From NCBI RefSeq assembly GCF_009377345.1, contig NZ_WBSL01000005.1, positions 1 to 64,000 on the forward strand: a stretch of DNA of 64,000 nucleotides, read 5' to 3'. Under the pieces are notes generated by a model. That model saw nothing but the letters and a program-made list of their open reading frames with translations. It did no database searches and was not told where the DNA came from. The position numbers and the translations under genes are program-made. The stretch is from Deinococcus terrestris (GTDB lineage: Bacteria > Deinococcota > Deinococci > Deinococcales > Deinococcaceae). Shown here in pieces: positions 24,226 through 38,197 of the stretch; position 1 is the stretch's first letter, and the number at the start of each line of letters is the position of its first letter.

Positions 24226-25017
24226 CTACACCCTCGCCGCCGCCCGCCCCGCCAGCACGTCCACCAGATGCGCCCGGTACTCGGGGCTGGCAAAGCGGTC
24301 GCCCAGCAGGTTCGCGGCGTCCACCAATCCCTCCCCGGCGGGCTGGCCCGCGTTCAGGCGTTCTTCGAGGAGGGTCAGGCGCTCGGCCTTCTCCCCCGCT
24401 CCGGTGTAGGCGGCGCGAATCTGTCCGTCCGCGTGCCTGACGACCGCCACCCCCGCAATCGCGTAGTGGCTCGCCGGGTGTTTGAACTTCTCGTAGGCAC
24501 TGGCCCGCACAGTCGCCGGGATGCGGACGTGGGTCAGCAGTTCGCCGGGCTGCACGGCGCTCTCGAACATGCCCACAAACATCTCGTCGGCGGGGACCAC
24601 GCGCTCGCCTCCCATACCCCGAATCACGAACTCCACGCCGAGGGCCAGGGCCGCCGCCGGGTAGTCCGCGCTGGGATCGGCGTGCGCGAGCGAGCCGCCG
24701 AGGGTGCCCCGGTTGCGGACCATCGGGTCCCCGACCTCGTGGGCGACCTCGGGAAAGAGGGGCAGCTCCGAGCGCAGCACCTGCGCGTGGGTGGTCATCG
24801 CGCCGACCACGAAGGTGCCGCCCTCGCGCCGGATGCCGCGCAGTTCCTCCAGCCCGAACACATCGAGCAGGGCGGGCGGTTGCGCCAGCCGCAGCCGCAT
24901 GGCGGGCAGCAGCGAGTGCCCCCCCGCGATCACCTTGAGGTCGGGATTCTCGGCCATCATCGTCAGGGCTTCCTGCACGCTGCTGGCGCGGTGGTAGTCA
25001 AAGTTGACGGGGTACAT
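24226..25017 (-). CDS. Molybdenum hydroxylase FAD-binding subunit (CoxM-like)
   Basis: 263 residues, the medium subunit of xanthine dehydrogenase/aerobic CO dehydrogenase-type enzymes. FAD motifs are KVIAGGHSLLPAMRLRLAQP near residue 28 and VRNRGTLGGSLAHADPSADY near residue 103. The C-terminal CO_deh_flav_C segment follows: AYTGAGEKAERLTLLEERL. It carries electrons from the 2Fe-2S subunit to the final acceptor. It is the last gene of the minus-strand S-L-M cluster. Confidence 0.92.
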   Translation of the reverse strand: MYPVNFDYHRASSVQEALTMMAENPDLKVIAGGHSLLPAMRLRLAQPPALLDVFGLEELRGIRREGGTFVVGAMTTHAQVLRSELPLFPEVAHEVGDPMVRNRGTLGGSLAHADPSADYPAAALALGVEFVIRGMGGERVVPADEMFVGMFESAVQPGELLTHVRIPATVRASAYEKFKHPASHYAIAGVAVVRHADGQIRAAYTGAGEKAERLTLLEERLNAGQPAGEGLVDAANLLGDRFASPEYRAHLVDVLAGRAAARV

Positions 25018-25036
25018 AGGCCTCCTTGTGCTCGGC

Positions 25037-25085
25037 GTCGAGAGGTCGGGAACCGCTTACCTCCCCGACTTCCTGACCTCTCGAC
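25037..25085. repeat. GTCGAGAGGTC inverted repeat between coxM-like and coxL-like genes
   Basis: GTCGAGAGGTCGGGAA (25037-25052) and TTCCTGACCTCTCGAC (25070-25085) pair with one mismatch. The same arms and flanks recur at 27505-27568 in the next intergenic gap of the same operon, and a fragment (GTCAAGAAGTCGAG) lies near 29575-29588. Confidence 0.8.
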
Positions 25086-25090
25086 TCATC

Positions 25091-27484
<2,394 letters not shown>

Positions 27485-27504
27485 TGTGCCTCCCTTTGTT
27501 CGGC

Positions 27505-27568
27505 GTCGAGAGGTCGGGAGTCGAGGGGCCGAGGAAATAAGCGGTTCTCGACTGCTCGACCTCTAGAC
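27505..27568. repeat. GTCGAGAGGTC inverted repeat between coxL-like and coxS-like genes
   Basis: The left arm GTCGAGAGGTCGGGAGTCGA begins at 27505 and the right arm ends CTCGACCTCTAGAC at 27568; they are imperfectly complementary. Left flank TTCGGC and right flank CATCTCAGTC match those around 25037-25085, so the two gaps hold copies of one repeat. The similarity runs on into the 3' end of the upstream reading frame. Confidence 0.8.
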
Positions 27569-27573
27569 CCATC

Positions 27574-28065
<492 letters not shown>

Positions 28066-28277
28066 GGCCGCCTCCCGGCGCGGGCGGGAAGAGGAAAGGA
28101 CGGGGAGCGCTCCTGCATGGTCGACCTCCGGGTGGGGGGTGAGCGGGCGGGGCAAGCAGCAACCGGGTTGTGTGTACCTCCCCATTCAAGCATGAACGCT
28201 GGCCCCATACGCCGGGATGCCGCCTGGCGTCCCCCCGACCCGGCCCCGCCCTGGAGAAATCCCCTAGACCTGGTGTT

Positions 28278-28350
28278 CCCGGTGACAGACCGGGTTGGTG
28301 TAAGCTGTACGCTGTTGTCACGACCGGGGCAGACCCCCCGGCGGCTTTTT
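28278..28350 (+). promoter_or_regulatory. Hairpin-rich leader upstream of the NADH dehydrogenase gene
   Basis: The 342-nt gap 28066-28407 holds two hairpins: CCCGGT/ACCGGG (28278-28283 with 28289-28294) and CCGGGG/CCCCGG (28324-28329 with 28336-28341), the latter followed by CGGC and TTTTT at 28346-28350. The second looks like an intrinsic terminator about 58 nt before the ATG at 28408, as in an attenuated leader. No known riboswitch class was recognised. The rest of the gap shows nothing I can name. Confidence 0.45.
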
Positions 28351-28407
28351 GTGGGACGCTCCACCGCCCCGGAGCCAACTCGTGAATTCCTTCACTGGAG
28401 AGTGTGC

Positions 28408-29547
<1,140 letters not shown>

Positions 29548-29735
29548 CCCCCAGGGGGTCGAGCGGTCAAAAACGTCAAGAAGTCGAGGGGGCTACCTAC
29601 GGGGGGCCTCCTCTTGCGTTGCAAGAAAGATTCTCCAACCCGTCTAGCTCTGGGAGAGGGGCACTACGCGGCAGCGGGGTGAGGGCTTCCCCGCTGTCAG
29701 ACCTCTGCATGAGTGCCTCCCCTACACTGCCCCTC

Positions 29736-30257
29736 ATGGTGCGCGGTGATCTGGCGGTCTTTCCGTTCCTGCCCGTGATGCAGATGTTGCTGTCGAGCGG
29801 TCGCCGGGGGCGGCTGAGCGTGGCGCACGCACGGGGCGGCGAAGTGTGGGTCGAGCCGGGCGAGCTGGTTCACGCCCGCTCCGGGGGGCTGACCGGTGAG
29901 GGTGCCCTGCAGGTCCTGAGCACGCTGGACGGCGGGCAATTCACCTTCGCCCCCGACGTACCCGCCGCCGAGCGCACGCTCTCGCTGCGGCGCGAGGCGG
30001 CCCTGCGCCGACTCATTGAGGAGTCGGACGCCTGGGGGCCGCTGCTGCACGTCTTCCCTGACTGGAGCCGCCCGCTGCGCTTCACCGCCCGCTGGACCGA
30101 GGCCCAGCCCGTGACCCGTTCGCAGTACATGGCCCTCAGCCTCGTGCCCGAGGGGTTGCCGCTGCGAACCATGCTCGACCGCTGCGGACTTCCGCCCCGA
30201 AGCGCTCTGGAAACCATTCACCCCTTCGTGACGGCGGGGCTGGTGGAAGTCGCCTAA
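29736..30257 (+). CDS. DUF4388/PATAN-like protein
   Basis: 173 residues. The N-terminal half matches the DUF4388 pattern: RGDLAVFPFLPVMQMLLSSG, then RRGRLSVAHARGGEVWVEPG, VHARSGGLTGEGALQVLSTL and DGGQFTFAPD. These domains occur in regulatory proteins of deinococci and myxobacteria, often with response regulators. The C-terminal half looks winged-helix-like. TACACT at 29723-29728 is 7 nt before the ATG at 29736, which supports this start as leaderless; an ATG at 29709 is in frame but lies upstream of that box. Confidence 0.75.
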   Translation: MVRGDLAVFPFLPVMQMLLSSGRRGRLSVAHARGGEVWVEPGELVHARSGGLTGEGALQVLSTLDGGQFTFAPDVPAAERTLSLRREAALRRLIEESDAWGPLLHVFPDWSRPLRFTARWTEAQPVTRSQYMALSLVPEGLPLRTMLDRCGLPPRSALETIHPFVTAGLVEVA

Positions 30258-30803
30258 CTAGGCCCGGACCTCTCCCAGCGCGGAGAGCGGCACCGTGCCC
30301 CGGTAGAGCACGTGGGGCACGTCCGACCACAGGATCAGCGGGGCTTGCGGCGGGAGGGACCGCAGCCGTTGCAGGGTCGTGGCAGACGGCTCGCTGACCC
30401 GCGCCAACGTGGGAGCGTCGTAGGGCGCGTAGTCCTCTAGGACGGGCGGTGTGTACCGTCCTCCTGGCCAGGGCCGAACCCGCTTCACGCACGCCCGCGC
30501 CGGATTGAGCGCGTCCGCCCGCAGGGTCCAGAAGCGGAGGGGAGGCACCTCGCGGCCCGCCTCCCGTGCTGCGTTCAGCAATGGGCCAGGATGAACCGGC
30601 GAGAAGAACAGCACGTCGCCCCAGCCGCAGTCCAGGGGGAGGACCCGTTCGGCGGCCAGTTGCTTACGACCCGCGTACTTGGCAGCCTCGCGGGCATAAA
30701 TGTCGGGGTGGGCGTCCCGCAAGGCATTCAGCGGCAGCAACCTGTCGCCGCGCACGTCCCGCACGGCCCGGTGGTAGAGGGTGAACTCGCTTAGAGTCGG
30801 CAT
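30258..30803 (-). CDS. Conserved hypothetical protein
   Basis: 181 residues from an ATG at 30803. No domain is recognised. Features: an N-terminal LSEFTLYHRAVRDVRGDRLL, a central CGWGDVLFFSPVHPGPLLNA, and a C-terminal ILWSDVPHVLYRGTVPLSAL. High codon bias and good third-position GC support a real gene. Its stop is directly against that of the preceding plus-strand gene. No function can be offered. Confidence 0.65.
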   Translation of the reverse strand: MPTLSEFTLYHRAVRDVRGDRLLPLNALRDAHPDIYAREAAKYAGRKQLAAERVLPLDCGWGDVLFFSPVHPGPLLNAAREAGREVPPLRFWTLRADALNPARACVKRVRPWPGGRYTPPVLEDYAPYDAPTLARVSEPSATTLQRLRSLPPQAPLILWSDVPHVLYRGTVPLSALGEVRA

Positions 30804-30876
30804 TGCCCCAGGGTGACGGCCCCACGTCGCACCCACCATTCGCCAGGAGGCGGATTGCAACCCGCCCGCCCGCGCC

Positions 30877-31006
30877 CTAGAACAGTTCTCCGAACTCCGC
30901 GTGCGTCGGGAGAGCACCGCCACCCGCTCCGTTCTCCGCCCTGTTCACTCACATTCACTCGCTTCGCTCGGCCAAACAGACTGCATCTGTTTGGCAAATG
31001 TTCTAG
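30877..31006 (+). repeat. Palindrome-ended intergenic element upstream of the T-box
   Basis: CTAGAACA (30877-30884) and TGTTCTAG (30999-31006) are perfect inverted ends of a 130-nt block, with 10 of 11 bases matching if extended. Inside are an AT-richer stretch ATTCACTCGCTTCGCTCGG and a perfect hairpin CCAAACAGA/TCTGTTTGG. The size and ends resemble a MITE or small nuclease-free repeat. Its right end contributes the TAGACT -10 candidate (31004-31009) for the T-box RNA. Confidence 0.6.
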
Positions 31007-31009
31007 ACT

Positions 31010-31301
31010 CCCGGAGCAGTGACCGGGAGGAGTACCCGGCAGGAGCGCACCCACAGAGAGCCGGGGCCGTGGCTGAAAGCCCCAGCGGGAAAGGCGCACC
31101 GGGGAAAGTCGCCCGCGAGCGTGGGGGAAGAAAGGCACCTGAACAGAGGCCGAGTAGAGCCCTCCGGGACGCGCCCGTGACAGCGCGGCACGAGTGCCCC
31201 ACACGGGTGGGGAAACGCGGTGGTACCACGGGACCTTGACTGTTTCAGAGACAGCACGTCTCGTCCGCATCCGGCACACGCCGGTCGGACGGGGCGTTTT
31301 T
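31010..31301 (+). promoter_or_regulatory. T-box riboswitch (tRNA-Val sensing) with terminator
   Basis: Stem I contains the AGTA element, CACAGAGAG and GTGGCTGAAAG segments in T-box order. A candidate specifier GTC (valine) is at 31108-31110 in GGGGAAAGTCGCCCGCGAG. The T-box itself, AACGCGGTGGTACCACGG, is near 31214-31231. The terminator CGTCTCGTCCG (31257-31267) pairs with CGGACGGGGCG (31286-31296) with two G-U pairs and ends in TTTTT (31297-31301). Uncharged tRNA-Val should favour the antiterminator and expression of the following nudix-valS operon. The 3' gene identity agrees with the valine specifier. Confidence 0.93.
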
Positions 31302-31323
31302 CGTCGTGGAAGGAGGCGGGGTT

Positions 31324-31838
31324 ATGACACCAGCGCAGATTCAGCAAACCGGATACGAACTTCCCCTAACCGAGGCGCGGACCCTGGCCGCCCGCCTGGG
31401 GTGCCGTGAGAAGGTTCTGGCGTACATCACCCGACGGCCGGACGAGCTGCTGGTTTTCGAGCACGAGTCTGGATTCGTGGACGCGGGCATTCAGGTGCCC
31501 GCCGGAGGACTGGAACCGGGCGAGACGCCGGAAGTAGCCGTCTTGCGCGAGACGTTGGAAGAAAGCGGCCTGGGCCTCAGCGCCCCCGCCCACCTCGCCT
31601 CGTTTCACTGGACGCGTGGGGAGCGGTCCCAGGTCTGGCATTACTACAGGCTGACCGCCCCGCCGGGGACGCCGGAGGCCTGGACCCACCGCGTCACCGA
31701 CGGCGAACGCGACCGGGACATGCTCTTCCACCTGCGCTTCGCCCCGCTCAGCCACCCCGACCTGATCGCAGGCTACGGCTACGACGCCGCCCTCCCCCAC
31801 CTGACCCGGCACCTCGCCGCCCTCCAAGGAGCCCCCGC

Positions 31839-31842
<4 letters not shown>
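31324..31842 (+). CDS. Nudix hydrolase in the valS operon
   Basis: 172 residues, ATG at 31324 after GGAGGCGGGG. Nudix box near residue 59: GGLEPGETPEVAVL then RETLEESGL. Flanking parts (VLAYITRRPDELLVFEHES, WTRGERSQVWHYYRL) are those of Nudix proteins that act on small nucleotides or cofactors. Its stop overlaps the valS start (ATGA), and it sits between the T-box and valS, so it is induced with valS on valine starvation. What it hydrolyses is unknown. Confidence 0.88.
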
Positions 31843-34607
<2,765 letters not shown>

Positions 34608-34672
34608 GCAGAAGAATAAAACTGGAAGCCGACTTAGTATTTGTAATATTTAATTCTCAGCGTGAGGTTGAT

Positions 34673-35635
34673 ATGGATAAGAGGTATACTGTCTTTGTTA
34701 GCAGTACTTATGAGGATTTGAAAAGCCATCGCGACGCTGTTATTAGAGCAATCATGCGCGCCGGTCATATCCCACTAGGTATGGAGGCTTTTGGTGCGGC
34801 GAATGCTAGTCAATGGAAGGTTATAACTAAAACCATTGACAATGCAGACTACTACGTTCTAATTATTGCACATAGGTACGGCTCTGTGAGCAAGGAGACA
34901 GGGCTGAGTTTCACTGAAATGGAGTTCAATTATGCTCTTGAGATGGGCATACCCTGCCTTGTCTTCCCAATACACGAGGACGCTTACTGGGATCGAAAAC
35001 TTACCGACGCCAACTCAGATAATGTAAGCGAATTTAAAAGGCGTGCGATGGAGGACCGACTGGTGGCCTTTTGGAGAGATGAAGCCGAACTTAAATCAGA
35101 GGTGACATCCGCCCTATTAAACGCCTTCAGCGATTCTCCTAGGCCAGGCTGGATGAGATCACCAAAAAACGATAGCTTTGAAACAGCATCGGAGATTGCC
35201 AGATTGAGCCAAGAGAACTCTGAGCTTCGTCAAAGAATATCCTCAGAGCATTCAGAGATAAACGATATAATAAATTTTTTGAAGAATAAGCATATTATTG
35301 TTAGATATAGGGAGAATATTTCGCATGATGAAGACTATGATGAAATAAGCGCCTCCGCCATAGATGTATTTAATAAGCTTTCATCCGCTCTTATTAGTGG
35401 TGTGGGAGAGGCTTATATAATTGATTACTTAGTGCAACGAGATGACGACGGTCCCTACTTTATTCAGTCATCATACGATGCGCAATCTACTATGAAGTCA
35501 TTGGTAGACTCTGGTCTAGTAGATGTGGATTCAAGCGACAAGCCTGGTGTGAAGATATATAAAATGAGTCAGCTTGGGAGGAAGGTCCTCCAAAGCATTG
35601 TTATTAGGTCCGTGAAAACGCAAATAGGAGAGTGA
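34673..35635 (+). CDS. DUF4062 domain protein, horizontally acquired
   Basis: 320 residues. The first 150 are a DUF4062 domain: RYTVFVSSTYEDLKSHRDAV, then FGAANASQWKVITKTIDNAD, YYVLIIAHRYGSVSKETG and FTEMEFNYALEMGIPCLVF. A coiled coil (about 178-210, ETASEIARLSQENSELRQRI) follows, then an alpha/beta C-terminal region ending like a winged helix (MKSLVDSGLVDVDSS...GRKVLQSIV). DUF4062 is a TIR-like fold often found at the head of STAND-type or defence proteins. The DNA is strikingly AT-rich with AT-ending codons, unlike every neighbour. It lies 66 nt after valS and 4 nt before the next gene. Function unknown; defence is a guess. Confidence 0.85.
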   Translation: MDKRYTVFVSSTYEDLKSHRDAVIRAIMRAGHIPLGMEAFGAANASQWKVITKTIDNADYYVLIIAHRYGSVSKETGLSFTEMEFNYALEMGIPCLVFPIHEDAYWDRKLTDANSDNVSEFKRRAMEDRLVAFWRDEAELKSEVTSALLNAFSDSPRPGWMRSPKNDSFETASEIARLSQENSELRQRISSEHSEINDIINFLKNKHIIVRYRENISHDEDYDEISASAIDVFNKLSSALISGVGEAYIIDYLVQRDDDGPYFIQSSYDAQSTMKSLVDSGLVDVDSSDKPGVKIYKMSQLGRKVLQSIVIRSVKTQIGE

Positions 35636-35639
35636 TGTT

Positions 35640-36116
35640 ATGGTTACCTTCCACCTTCTCGTCGGTCTGCCCGGCTCCGGCAAGACCACGCTGGCGCGGC
35701 GGCTGGAAGAGGGGCACCGGGCGCTGCGGCTGACGCCCGACGAGTGGATGCTGCCCCTCTTCAGCGCGGGCGAGTCGGGAGACAGACGCTGGGTGCTTGA
35801 AAACGAGTTGCTGTGGGGTGTGGCAGCCCGCGCCCTCAGCCTGGGTGTCAGTGTGGTGCTGGACTACGGGCTGTGGTCGCGGGCCGAGCGCGACGAGTTT
35901 CGGAGCCGGGGCGAGGCGCTGGGGGTGAGGGTGGAACTGCTGTGGCTGGACGTGCCGCAGCCGGAGCTGTGGCGACGGTTGGAGGCCCGCAACCGTGACC
36001 TGCCTCCACACACCTTCTCCATCTCGCGGGCGGAGTTGGAAGAATGGTGGACCCTCTTCCAACGTCCTGGTCCCGACGAGCTGAGCCAGAGCGAATGGCG
36101 CATCCTGAATCCATGA
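35640..36116 (+). CDS. AAA-type P-loop kinase
   Basis: 158 residues. Walker A VGLPGSGKTTLARRLEEGH at residue 8, a following DEWMLPLF, VVLDYGLWSRAERDEFRSRG as Walker B-like, and a lid RRLEARNRDLPPHTFSIS. This is the AAA_33 small-molecule or polynucleotide kinase type; the substrate is not predictable. The coding DNA is GC-rich like the chromosome, but the RBS (TAGGAGAG) lies in the AT-rich DNA of the inserted DUF4062 gene, which must now drive its expression. The stop overlaps the next start (ATGA). Confidence 0.85.
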   Translation: MVTFHLLVGLPGSGKTTLARRLEEGHRALRLTPDEWMLPLFSAGESGDRRWVLENELLWGVAARALSLGVSVVLDYGLWSRAERDEFRSRGEALGVRVELLWLDVPQPELWRRLEARNRDLPPHTFSISRAELEEWWTLFQRPGPDELSQSEWRILNP

Positions 36117-36790
36117 CTCTGCCCACCCTCACCGACCTCGCCCGCTGGCTTGGGGCCAAACTGGGCGAGTCTGAGCCGCTGCGCCGGGACGGTCCCACCG
36201 AGGTACGGCGGCTGGCCCTCGCGCTGGAGCCCGCCGACCTGCCGCCCACGCTGGAGGCCGACGCCCTCTTCCTGCACCGCTCGCGCCGGGTGGGGGACGG
36301 CTGGCCGGGGCTGGGCGTGCTGGCGGCGCACGACGGCTTCGATGACCAGCTCACGACCGGGCCGAATCACCGCCTGGCGCGGGCGCTGGGCTGGAGCGAC
36401 GTGCGCGAAGTCATCCGCGAGGGAAAGCGGGTGGGTATCTCGGCCACCCCGCCCCAGGGGACGTGGCGGGAGGTGCGGGAGGCGTTGCTGGCCGAACTCG
36501 GGGGCGAGGACGACTCGTGGCCGCCCGCGCCGGACCCTTCCCTCCCGCTGCGGCTGGCGCTGATGAACGCGATGAATCCGGGATTGATCGCGCAGGTCGC
36601 GGAGGATGGTGTGCGGCTCTACCTCACCGGCCAGATGCGGCCCTCGGCGGTGGGGGCGGCGCGGGAGCGTGGGCTGGGCGTGATCGCGCTGGGGCACCGC
36701 CGCACCGAGCTGTGGGGGCTGCGACGGCTGGCGCGGGAGCTGGAGGAGGCGTTTCTAGGGCTGGAGACGCGGGTGTACGGGGGCGCCTGA
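36113..36790 (+). CDS. Nif3-like dinuclear metal-centre protein
   Basis: 225 residues. Family features: an N-terminal LTDLARWLGAKLGESEPLRR, a middle region ADALFLHRSRR, and a late GLGVIALGHRRTELWGLRRL with the conserved His and Glu of the metal site. Nif3/DUF34 proteins form hexamers and are proposed to act as metal-dependent cyclohydrolase-like or regulatory proteins; the role is unsettled. It overlaps the kinase gene by four bases. It ends three nt from a convergent small gene. Confidence 0.82.
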   Translation: MTLPTLTDLARWLGAKLGESEPLRRDGPTEVRRLALALEPADLPPTLEADALFLHRSRRVGDGWPGLGVLAAHDGFDDQLTTGPNHRLARALGWSDVREVIREGKRVGISATPPQGTWREVREALLAELGGEDDSWPPAPDPSLPLRLALMNAMNPGLIAQVAEDGVRLYLTGQMRPSAVGAARERGLGVIALGHRRTELWGLRRLARELEEAFLGLETRVYGGA

Positions 36791-36793
36791 GCC

Positions 36794-36994
36794 TCAGCGC
36801 TTCTCTTCGCGGGTGTCGATGCCGAAGGGCAGGTAGGCGGGGCAGGTGCCCACGGCAGAGGTGCCCAGCATCACGGCGGCCAGGGTGCCGCTCGCCAGAG
36901 CCAGCGGCCCACGGGTGGTGGCCGCCAGCCCGATCAGGCCCACGCCAGCCACAGTGCGAAGGGTGCGGTCAGCGGTGCCCATATTTTTCTGCAT
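36794..36994 (-). CDS. DUF2892 small membrane protein
   Basis: 66 residues. The start KNMGTADRTLRTVAGVGLIG is the standard DUF2892 opening, followed by a second membrane segment and CPAYLPFGIDTRE at the end. Two predicted membrane helices. The function is unknown. It lies in the gap between the Nif3-like gene and the cysteine desulfurase and is transcribed with the latter's strand. Confidence 0.88.
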   Translation of the reverse strand: MQKNMGTADRTLRTVAGVGLIGLAATTRGPLALASGTLAAVMLGTSAVGTCPAYLPFGIDTREEKR

Positions 36995-37039
36995 AGCTTC
37001 AGTGTAGGCCCGTCAGGGACGGCGCTTCTGAGTCTCGCC

Positions 37040-38173
37040 TCATATCCGGCTGAACTCCGCCGCCTGCACGAGCGCTGCCGCCGCCGCGTCCACCTCGGCC
37101 TCCGTGGTCGCCGCGCCGAAGCTGAAACGCAAGGTGGCGCGGGCGTCGGCCTCGCTGAGGCCCAGGGCGGTCAGGACGTGGCTGGGCTGCATCGTCCCCG
37201 CCGAGCACGCGCTACCCGCGCTCGCGCACACGCCCATCAGGTCGAGGTTCATCAGCAGGGCCTCGCCGTCCGCGCCGGGGACCGTCACCGAGGCGACCTT
37301 GGGGCTGCCGTCCGCCGGGTGGTTGAGGCGCAGACCGGGGATGGCCGAGACGCCTGCCAGGAAGCGGTCGCGCCTCCGGGTCAGGTGGGCGAACGTCGCC
37401 TCCCGTGCGGCCTCCGCCGAGGTCAGGGCCACGCCCGCCGCGTACACCCCCGCCGTGTTCCCGGTGCCAGGGCGCAGGCCGCCCTCCTGCCCGCCGCCCA
37501 GAGTGACGGGCGGCAGCTCGGTCCCGCGCCGCACGTACAGGAAGCCCACCCCACGCGGCCCGCCCCACTTGTGGGCGCTGAAGGTGGCGAAAGTGACCCC
37601 CCAGCCGGTCAGGTCCAGCGGGAGCACACCGGGGGCCTGCACTGCGTCGGTGTGGTAGGCCACGCCCCGTTCCTGCGCTGCGGCCGCGAGCGCTGCCGTG
37701 TCCTGTACAGTCCCGATCTCGTTGTTCGCGTGGTGGATGGAGACGAGGGCGGTGTCGTCCCGCAGCACTTCTGCCAGTTCCGCCGGGGCGTAGTGCCCTC
37801 CCGCGTCCGGCGTCAGGAAGGTGACCGCCCACCCTTGCGCCGCCAGAGCGCGGGCCGGGGCCAGCACCGCCGAGTGCTCGGTGGGCGTGGTGACGAGGTG
37901 GCCGGGGAGCCCGTGCCGCTCCCGCCACGCCTGGGCCACCCCCAGCAGCACGTGGTTGTCGCCCTCGGTGCCGCCGCCGTTGGCGATCACGGTGCGGGGG
38001 TCCACGCCCAGCGCGGCGGCGACGCGGGCGCGGCCTTCCTCCAGCCGCTCGCGGGCGGCCTGCCCCGCCGCGTGAACCGAGGACGGATTGCCGGGCAGCG
38101 CGGCAGCCTCGGCGTAGGCGGCGAGCGCCTGCGGGGTCATGGGATGGGTGGCGGCGTAGTCGAGGTAGATCAT
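37040..38173 (-). CDS. Cysteine desulfurase (NifS/IscS family)
   Basis: 377 residues, PLP-dependent. YLDYAATHPMTPQALAAYAE at the start, NPSSVHAAGQAARERLEEGR, HHANNEIGTVQD, the PLP lysine in TFSAHKWGGPRGVGFLYV, and the active-site Cys in CASAGSACSAGTMQPSHVL. It takes sulfur from cysteine as a persulfide for Fe-S clusters or thio-modification. No iscU or sufU gene is next to it. It is downstream of the PASTA gene, separated by only 24 nt. Confidence 0.94.
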   Translation of the reverse strand: MIYLDYAATHPMTPQALAAYAEAAALPGNPSSVHAAGQAARERLEEGRARVAAALGVDPRTVIANGGGTEGDNHVLLGVAQAWRERHGLPGHLVTTPTEHSAVLAPARALAAQGWAVTFLTPDAGGHYAPAELAEVLRDDTALVSIHHANNEIGTVQDTAALAAAAQERGVAYHTDAVQAPGVLPLDLTGWGVTFATFSAHKWGGPRGVGFLYVRRGTELPPVTLGGGQEGGLRPGTGNTAGVYAAGVALTSAEAAREATFAHLTRRRDRFLAGVSAIPGLRLNHPADGSPKVASVTVPGADGEALLMNLDLMGVCASAGSACSAGTMQPSHVLTALGLSEADARATLRFSFGAATTEAEVDAAAAALVQAAEFSRI

Positions 38174-38197
38174 TCGGGCGGTCGGGACGGGGGAGCC

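Noticed and set aside
34608..35639. Prophage or insertion sequence around the AT-rich gene
   Set aside because: No integrase, transposase, terminal inverted repeats or target duplication was recognised. Only one gene differs in composition.
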